Below, one piece after another: positions 22,320 through 26,522 of a DNA stretch of 26,522 nucleotides. Numbering within the stretch: the stretch's first letter is position 1; every line of letters starts with the position of its first letter. A program made the position numbers and the translations under genes. Source of the stretch: JAFAVZ01 sp036009105. Its GTDB lineage: Bacteria; Acidobacteriota; Thermoanaerobaculia; Gp7-AA8. The notes beneath the pieces are model-generated. The model was not told the DNA's origin and made no database searches. It was given only the letters and a program-made list of their open reading frames with translations. The stretch covers positions 1 through 26,522 of the forward strand of contig DASYMJ010000234.1 of the NCBI GenBank assembly GCA_036009105.1. Reading direction: 5' to 3'.

Positions 22320-23231
22320 ATGAAAGCAACCCGTCTATTGCTGATCGCAATTCTGCTGTTGTCCATCTCCACCATCGCGAATGCCCAGGCGACCCGCACC
22401 TGGGTCTCCGGTGTGGGCGACGACGCCAACCCCTGCAGCCGTACCGCCCCCTGTAAGACGTTTGCCGGCGCGATCTCCAAGACCGCGCGCAACGGCATCA
22501 TCAACGTCATCGATCCGGGCGGGTTCGGCACGCTCACCATCACCAAGTCGATCACGGTCGACGGCCAGCCGTTCATGGCGGGCATGCTCGCCGCGGGCAC
22601 CAACGGCGTGAACGTCAACGTCACCGACTTCGTGAACGATCCGGACGCCGTGGTCATCCTGCGCAACCTCGACATCGAGGGCATCGGCTCGGGCCTGATC
22701 GGCGTGAACATCCTCTCCGCCAAGAAGGTCATCATCGAGAACTGCAAGATCTTCGGCTTCCGCGCCGGCACCGCGCGCGGCATCAGCATGAACACCACCG
22801 TGGCGAACATCCAGCTGCTGGTCAAGGGCTGCACGATCACGAACAACGGACAGCAGGGCATGGGCTTGACGGGAGCCGCTGCCGGTCCGGCCGTCGTTCA
22901 CGTGACGGACTCCACGATCTCCATGAACGGTTCGAGCGCCATCGACCTGATCTCCAACGCGAAGGCCACCGTGACGCGCTGCGAGCTGACCCAGAACGGC
23001 TCGGCCGGCGTGTTCGCCGAGGCCGGGACGACGGATGCCGACGTGGCGTACACCGCGTTCGAGCACAACGTGGTCGGCGCCTCGGCCCTCAACGGCGCCG
23101 CGGTCCGCCTCTACAACTCGGTCATGACCCACAACGCCGTCTCCATCAACGGGAACGTGCTGTCGCACCAGAACAACGCGGTCGTCAACAACCAGACGAA
23201 CACGTTGCCCGCGGGGATCGGCCAGCAGTAA
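22320..23231 (+). CDS. Secreted right-handed beta-helix protein, copy A
   Basis: A 303-residue secreted protein. Signal peptide 1-22 ends IANA before Gln23. The mature protein starts ATRTWVSGVGDDANPCSRTA, with Cys39 and Cys45 likely forming a disulfide. PCKTFAGAISKTA and DPGGFGTLTITKSITVDG follow, as in parallel beta-helix proteins. The remainder is a ladder of short strands with Asn-rich turns (ILRNLDIEG, IENCKIFGF, IQLLVKGCTITNNGQQGMGL, LISNAKATVTRCELTQNGSA), ending in NNQTNTLPAGIGQQ. No pectate-lyase catalytic triad is recognised, so an enzymatic role is not supported. Such proteins are often surface or polysaccharide-associated. It is the first of four tandem paralogues and the only one with the C-terminus GIGQQ instead of PAPxLQ. 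Confidence 0.9.
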   Translation: MKATRLLLIAILLLSISTIANAQATRTWVSGVGDDANPCSRTAPCKTFAGAISKTARNGIINVIDPGGFGTLTITKSITVDGQPFMAGMLAAGTNGVNVNVTDFVNDPDAVVILRNLDIEGIGSGLIGVNILSAKKVIIENCKIFGFRAGTARGISMNTTVANIQLLVKGCTITNNGQQGMGLTGAAAGPAVVHVTDSTISMNGSSAIDLISNAKATVTRCELTQNGSAGVFAEAGTTDADVAYTAFEHNVVGASALNGAAVRLYNSVMTHNAVSINGNVLSHQNNAVVNNQTNTLPAGIGQQ

Positions 23232-23260
23232 GAACGCCGCACATACCTCGGTCACCACGG

Positions 23261-23293
23261 GAGCCGCCCACATCGTGGGGCGGCTCTTTTTTT
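23261..23293 (+). terminator. Intrinsic terminator after beta-helix copy A
   Basis: GAGCCGCCC pairs with GGGCGGCTC around an ACATCGTG loop (two more pairs possible), followed by seven T. Copy B begins only 49 bases downstream, so it needs read-through or a promoter overlapping this stem. Confidence 0.9.
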
Positions 23294-23342
23294 AACCAAA
23301 AAACCCCAGGAGTCTCAGCTACCTGAAAGGAATTTGAACCGT

Positions 23343-24266
23343 ATGAAAGCGCTCCGTCTCTTTTTGACCGTCTTTGCCATCGTCCTTCTGGCCACCAGCG
23401 CCTCCGCCCAGGCGACGCGCACGTGGGTGTCGGGCGTCGGTGCCGACGACAACCCGTGCAGCCGTACCGCGCCCTGCAAGACCTTCGCGGGCGCGATCAG
23501 CAAGACCGCCAAGGGCGGCATCATCAACACGGTCGATCCGGGCGGCTTCGGCGCCGTGACGATCACCAAGTCCCTCACCATCGATGGCGGTCCGTTCCAC
23601 GCCGGCGTGCTGTCCGCCGCGACTAACGGCATCACCATCAACATCACCGACTTCGTGGCCGACCCGAACGCGACGGTGATCCTGCGCAACCTCGACATCG
23701 AGGGCGCCTTCACCGGCCTGCGCGGTGTCCGCATCCTCTCCGCCAAGAAGGTGGTGATCGAGAACTGCCGCATCTTCGGCTTCCTCGGTTCTCCGGGAAG
23801 AGGCATCGACGTGCTCACCTCCGTGGCCAACCTGGCCATCACCGTCAACAACGTGACCATCAACGGCAACCTCGCGCAGGGTGTGCTCGTCAGCGGCAAC
23901 GCGGGCAGCCCGACGCAGCTCGTGGTGGAGAACTCGACGGTCATCCAGAACGGCAGCAGCGCCATCGACCTGCTGGCAGGCGCGAAGGCGACCGTGGCGC
24001 ACTCGGAGCTCTCCCAGAACGGCTCGGCCGGTCTGTTCGCCGAGGCCGGGTCGACCGACGCGGACATCTCGTTCACCCGCATGCAGTTCAACATCATCGG
24101 CGTCTCCTCGCTCAACGGCGCGAGCGTCCGGCTGTTCAACTCGCAGATCACGCACAACAACACCTCCGTGAGCGCGGGCGGCGTGCTCTCCCACGGCAAC
24201 AACTCGGTCATCAACAACAACGTCAACACTCTGCCGGCGATCATCCCGGCGCCGACGCTTCAGTAG
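23343..24266 (+). CDS. Secreted right-handed beta-helix protein, copy B
   Basis: A 307-residue paralogue of copy A. The signal peptide is MKALRLFLTVFAIVLLATSA then SAQ. The same core follows: TRTWVSGVGADDNPCSRTAP, DPGGFGAVTITKSLTIDGGP, ILSAKKVVIENCRIFGF. It differs from A and C near the C-terminus, with TSVSAGGVLSHGNN, shared with copy D. It ends NTLPAIIPAPTLQ. The ATG at 23343 follows AAGGA by 11 bases; an in-frame TTG at 23334 is too close to that site. No terminator separates it from copy C, only a hairpin at 24281-24324. Confidence 0.9.
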   Translation: MKALRLFLTVFAIVLLATSASAQATRTWVSGVGADDNPCSRTAPCKTFAGAISKTAKGGIINTVDPGGFGAVTITKSLTIDGGPFHAGVLSAATNGITINITDFVADPNATVILRNLDIEGAFTGLRGVRILSAKKVVIENCRIFGFLGSPGRGIDVLTSVANLAITVNNVTINGNLAQGVLVSGNAGSPTQLVVENSTVIQNGSSAIDLLAGAKATVAHSELSQNGSAGLFAEAGSTDADISFTRMQFNIIGVSSLNGASVRLFNSQITHNNTSVSAGGVLSHGNNSVINNNVNTLPAIIPAPTLQ

Positions 24267-24280
24267 AATCCAGGGTAATC

Positions 24281-24324
24281 CGGAGGGGTGCGGTACGTGA
24301 GGCCCCGCGGCGCATTCCTCCGGT
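24281..24324 (+). other. Hairpin between beta-helix copies B and C
   Basis: CCGGAGG pairs with CCTCCGG around a GC-rich 30-base loop. No T-run follows, so a terminator is unlikely. It lies in a 108-base spacer and may be an mRNA stability or leader structure. Confidence 0.35.
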
Positions 24325-24374
24325 TGTGCTTTCCATCACAGACAAGGGCGGGGCGTGAAAGGAAACTGGATTCC

Positions 24375-25295
24375 ATGAAGATGCTCAAGCTCTCTCTCTC
24401 GATTCTGGCGATCGTGTGTCTGGCCACCAGCGCCTCGGCGCAGGCGACGCGCACGTGGGTTTCCGGCGTTGGCGACGACGTCAATCCTTGCAGCCGCACC
24501 GCTCCCTGCAAGACCTTCGCGGGAGCGATCTCGAGGACGGCCCGCAACGGATACATCCACGTCCTCGACCCGGCCGGCTTCGGCACGGTGACCATCACCA
24601 AGTCGATCACCATCGACGGCACGCCGTTCCTGGCGGGCGTGCTCTCCGCGGCGACGACCGGCGTCACCGTCAACATCACCGACTTCGTGGCCGATCCGCT
24701 GGCCACGGTGACCCTGCGCGGCCTCGACTTCGAGGGCGCGGCCACCGGGTTGCGCGGCATCAACATCCTTTCCGCGAAGAAGGTGGTGGTCGATAACTGC
24801 CGCATCCTCGGCTTCCGCGGCAATCCGGGCAGAGGCATCGACTCGACCACCACCGTGGCCAACGTATCGATCCTGGTCCGGAACACGGTGATCACCAGCA
24901 GTCTGGCCCAGGGCATCCGCCTCTCCGGTCCGGCCGCCGGCCCGATCTCGCTGGACGTGCAGGATTCCACCATCAACCAGAATGACAGCAGCGCGATCGA
25001 TCTCATCGCGAACGCGCGCGCCATCGTCGGCTCCTCCGACCTCTCGCAGAACGGCTCCGCCGGCGTGTTCGCCGAGGCCGGGACGACGCTGGCCGACGTG
25101 GCGTTCACGCGCATGTCGCAGAACATCATCGCCGCCTCCGCGCTCAACGGTGGCGTGATCCGCCTCTACAACTCGCAGCTGGTCGAGAACAACACGTCGA
25201 TCAACGGCAACGTCATCTCGCACGGCAACAACGCGGTGATCGGCAACACCACGAACACCCTCCCGGCGCTCATTCCCGCGCCCGCCCTCCAGTAA
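24375..25295 (+). CDS. Secreted right-handed beta-helix protein, copy C
   Basis: A 306-residue paralogue. The signal peptide is MKMLKLSLSILAIVCLATSA then SAQ. The N-terminal hallmark is TRTWVSGVGDDVNPCSRTAP and the C-terminus NTLPALIPAPALQ. It has TSINGNVISHGNN near the end, as copy A does, and an acidic/Asn-rich middle (QDSTINQNDSSAIDLIANAR). The ATG at 24375 is chosen to match the paralogues; the frame is open 29 codons upstream. AAAGGA precedes it. Copy C is followed by two hairpin terminators before copy D. Confidence 0.9.
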   Translation: MKMLKLSLSILAIVCLATSASAQATRTWVSGVGDDVNPCSRTAPCKTFAGAISRTARNGYIHVLDPAGFGTVTITKSITIDGTPFLAGVLSAATTGVTVNITDFVADPLATVTLRGLDFEGAATGLRGINILSAKKVVVDNCRILGFRGNPGRGIDSTTTVANVSILVRNTVITSSLAQGIRLSGPAAGPISLDVQDSTINQNDSSAIDLIANARAIVGSSDLSQNGSAGVFAEAGTTLADVAFTRMSQNIIAASALNGGVIRLYNSQLVENNTSINGNVISHGNNAVIGNTTNTLPALIPAPALQ

Positions 25296-25306
25296 TCTTT
25301 TTTCGC

Positions 25307-25340
25307 GAGGGGCGTCGAAACATGACGCCCCTCACAGTTT
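25307..25340 (+). terminator. Intrinsic terminator after beta-helix copy C
   Basis: GAGGGGCGTC pairs perfectly with GACGCCCCTC (10 pairs), loop GAAACAT, then ACAGTTTT. The T-run is displaced by four bases but short. Confidence 0.8.
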
Positions 25341-25387
25341 TCCCTCCTTTCAGGACCTAAGTTCCGGGCATCGTTCAAAGGCCCGTC

Positions 25388-25420
25388 GCGGCTCGCACTC
25401 TCGCGAGCCGCTCGTTTTTG
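25388..25420 (+). terminator. Second hairpin with T-run, in the leader of copy D
   Basis: GCGGCTCGC pairs with GCGAGCCGC (9 pairs), loop ACTCTC, then TCGTTTTTG. It lies only 28 bases before the copy D ATG. It could be a backup terminator or an attenuator for copy D. Confidence 0.7.
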
Positions 25421-25448
25421 TCAGAACATCTGAAAAGGAGTTCCCCAC

Positions 25449-26369
25449 ATGAAGGCTATTCGTTTCTTCGTACTGACCCTCGTCGTCGTTCTTGCCGCAA
25501 CCATCGCTTCCGCGCAGACCCGCACCTGGGTCTCGGGTGTCGGCGACGACCTCAACCCCTGCAGCCGCACCGCTCCCTGTAAGACCTTCGCCGGAGCCCA
25601 GTCCAAGACGGCGATGAACGGCATCATCGACGTCATCGATCCGGGCGCGTTCGGGGCGCTGACCGTCTCCAAGTCGCTGACCATCGACGGCGGCCCGTTC
25701 ATGTCCGGCATGCTCGGCGCCGGCACGAGCTCGGCCACCATCAACATCATCGACTTCGTGGCCGACCCGCTCGCCACCGTGACGCTGCGCAACCTCGACC
25801 TGGAGGGCGGCACCACCGGCCTGCGCGGCGTGCGCATCCTCTCCGCGAAGAAGGTCATCCTGGAGAACTGCAAGATCTTCGGCTTCCGCGGCAACCCGGG
25901 CGTCGGCGTCGAAGTGGTCACCTCGGTGGCCGGCCTGCAGGTCGTGCTCCGCAACTGCACCATCCACGGCAACCTCGCCCAGGGCATCAAGATCACCGGC
26001 GCGGGCGCCGGCGCCACGATCCTCGACGTCGACTCGACCGCCATCCTGCAGAACGGCGCCTCGGCCATCGACCTGATCTCCAACGCGAAGGCCACGGTCT
26101 CCTCCTGCCAGCTCTCCCAGAACGGCTCGGCCGGCGTGTTCGCCGAGGCCGCCTCGACCGATGCGGACATCTCGTTCACGAAGCTCCACCACAACATCAT
26201 CGGTGTGTCGTCGCTGAACGGCGCGAGCGTGCGCCTGTACAACTCCACCCTGACCCACAACAACACCTCGGTCAGCGCGGGCGGCGTGCAGTCGCACGGC
26301 AACAACGCCATCGTCAACAACGGCGTGAATACGCTGCCCCCGACGCTGCCGGCGCCGGCGCTGCAGTAG
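25449..26369 (+). CDS. Secreted right-handed beta-helix protein, copy D
   Basis: A 306-residue paralogue. The signal peptide is MKAIRFFVLTLVVVLAATIA then SAQ, without the extra Ala-Thr present after the cleavage site in the others (TRTW follows directly). The core is TWVSGVGDDLNPCSRTAPCK, DPGAFGALTVSKSLTIDGGP and SAKKVILENCKIFGF. It shares IDLISNAKATV with copy A and SVSAGGV with copy B. It ends NTLPPTLPAPALQ. AAAAGGAG eight bases before the ATG is the best ribosome binding site of the group. A hairpin pair follows before plsY. Confidence 0.9.
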   Translation: MKAIRFFVLTLVVVLAATIASAQTRTWVSGVGDDLNPCSRTAPCKTFAGAQSKTAMNGIIDVIDPGAFGALTVSKSLTIDGGPFMSGMLGAGTSSATINIIDFVADPLATVTLRNLDLEGGTTGLRGVRILSAKKVILENCKIFGFRGNPGVGVEVVTSVAGLQVVLRNCTIHGNLAQGIKITGAGAGATILDVDSTAILQNGASAIDLISNAKATVSSCQLSQNGSAGVFAEAASTDADISFTKLHHNIIGVSSLNGASVRLYNSTLTHNNTSVSAGGVQSHGNNAIVNNGVNTLPPTLPAPALQ

Positions 26370-26384
26370 CCCTTCCTTCCCAGC

Positions 26385-26425
26385 CCCTCTCCCCGGCCGG
26401 CGGGGAGAGGGTGGCGCGAAGCGCC
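26385..26425 (+). terminator. Hairpin pair after beta-helix copy D
   Basis: CCCTCTCCCC pairs with GGGGAGAGGG (10 pairs, loop GGCCGGC), then GGCGC-GAA-GCGCC. This CCCCTCTCC...GGCGCGAAGCGCCGGGTGAGGGG arrangement resembles a dispersed intergenic repeat of GC-rich bacteria. No T-run, so terminator function is inferred. Confidence 0.6.
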
Positions 26426-26446
26426 GGGTGAGGGGACAATGCCCCG

Positions 26447-26522
26447 ATGCTTCCGGTCGCGCTCGTCCTCGGGACCTATCTCATCGGGTCCATCCCGTTC
26501 AGCTACCTGGTCGTCCGCGCCT
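26447..26522 (+). CDS. plsY: Glycerol-3-phosphate acyltransferase PlsY (5' part; continues past the window)
   Basis: Only 25 residues are visible: MLPVALVLGTYLIGSIPFSY then LVVRA. A hydrophobic N-terminal helix ending in GSIPFSYL matches PlsY, where the family reads YLLGSIPFGYL. PlsY is a membrane protein that acylates glycerol 3-phosphate with acyl-phosphate, the first step in phospholipid synthesis. The ATG at 26447 is preceded by a GAGGGG run about ten bases away. The call rests on a short segment, and the rest of the gene lies outside the window. Confidence 0.8.
   Translation, partial: MLPVALVLGTYLIGSIPFSYLVVRA

Noticed and set aside
22320..26369. Four beta-helix genes as a CDI or polymorphic toxin system
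   Set aside because: No toxin domain, immunity gene or secretion partner is adjacent; the copies are full-length paralogues and not alternative tips.

Overview
The window is a GC-rich bacterial chromosome segment with dense, mostly housekeeping gene content and no tRNA, rRNA, transposase, phage gene or CRISPR array that I can see. A TonB-type protein, an outer-membrane beta-barrel ending in Phe, a lipoprotein and a predicted SelB point to a diderm bacterium. The gene mixture, the zinc-ribbon protein, the secreted 'TRTWVSGVGDD' beta-helix proteins and the abundant intergenic palindromes resemble Acidobacteriota, but this assignment is inference from style and not from a marker gene.

Layout. 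1-3093: end of a rhodanese, NADP isocitrate dehydrogenase (icd, minus), then an alpha/beta hydrolase with HEAT-like repeats and a small HEAT protein. 3061-6612: endonuclease IV (nfo), a membrane-anchored SH3-TonB fusion coupled to ornithine carbamoyltransferase (argF), and a divergent conserved hypothetical. 6679-10297 (minus): an overlapping operon moaD-moaE-Nudix-metallo-beta-lactamase-M14 peptidase. 10326-11587: a DUF1858 protein, an HD-domain protein that has lost its C-terminus, and an outer-membrane barrel. 11588-12112: a 525-base gap with hairpins and heptamer repeats. 12113-15453: polA coupled to a lipoprotein. 15511-17409: selB. 17604-19727: a duplicated-domain protein, a DUF72 protein and a zinc-ribbon protein. 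19887-22095: a cysteine synthase/cystathionine beta-synthase and a cystathionine gamma-lyase type enzyme, together a likely transsulfuration pair. 22320-26369: four tandem secreted beta-helix paralogues. 26447-end: start of plsY.

Three layers of non-coding organisation stand out. (1) A family of double-hairpin palindromes sits at four of the six convergent gene junctions, and usually donates the TAG stop codon to the flanking genes. In one copy a base-pair swap preserves the hairpin, and another copy truncates the HD gene. (2) Many genes lack a Shine-Dalgarno sequence and instead have a TAnnnT hexamer about 7-14 bases before the start codon, which suggests leaderless or near-leaderless mRNAs. 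This includes a perfectly symmetric -10 shared by moaD and the DUF1858 gene. (3) The beta-helix cluster has its own regulatory leader with a CRP/FNR-like operator placed at the class II distance from a candidate -10, strong terminators between copies, and mosaic sequence sharing among the copies. The beta-helix cluster and the stop-codon palindromes are the best candidates for undescribed biology.
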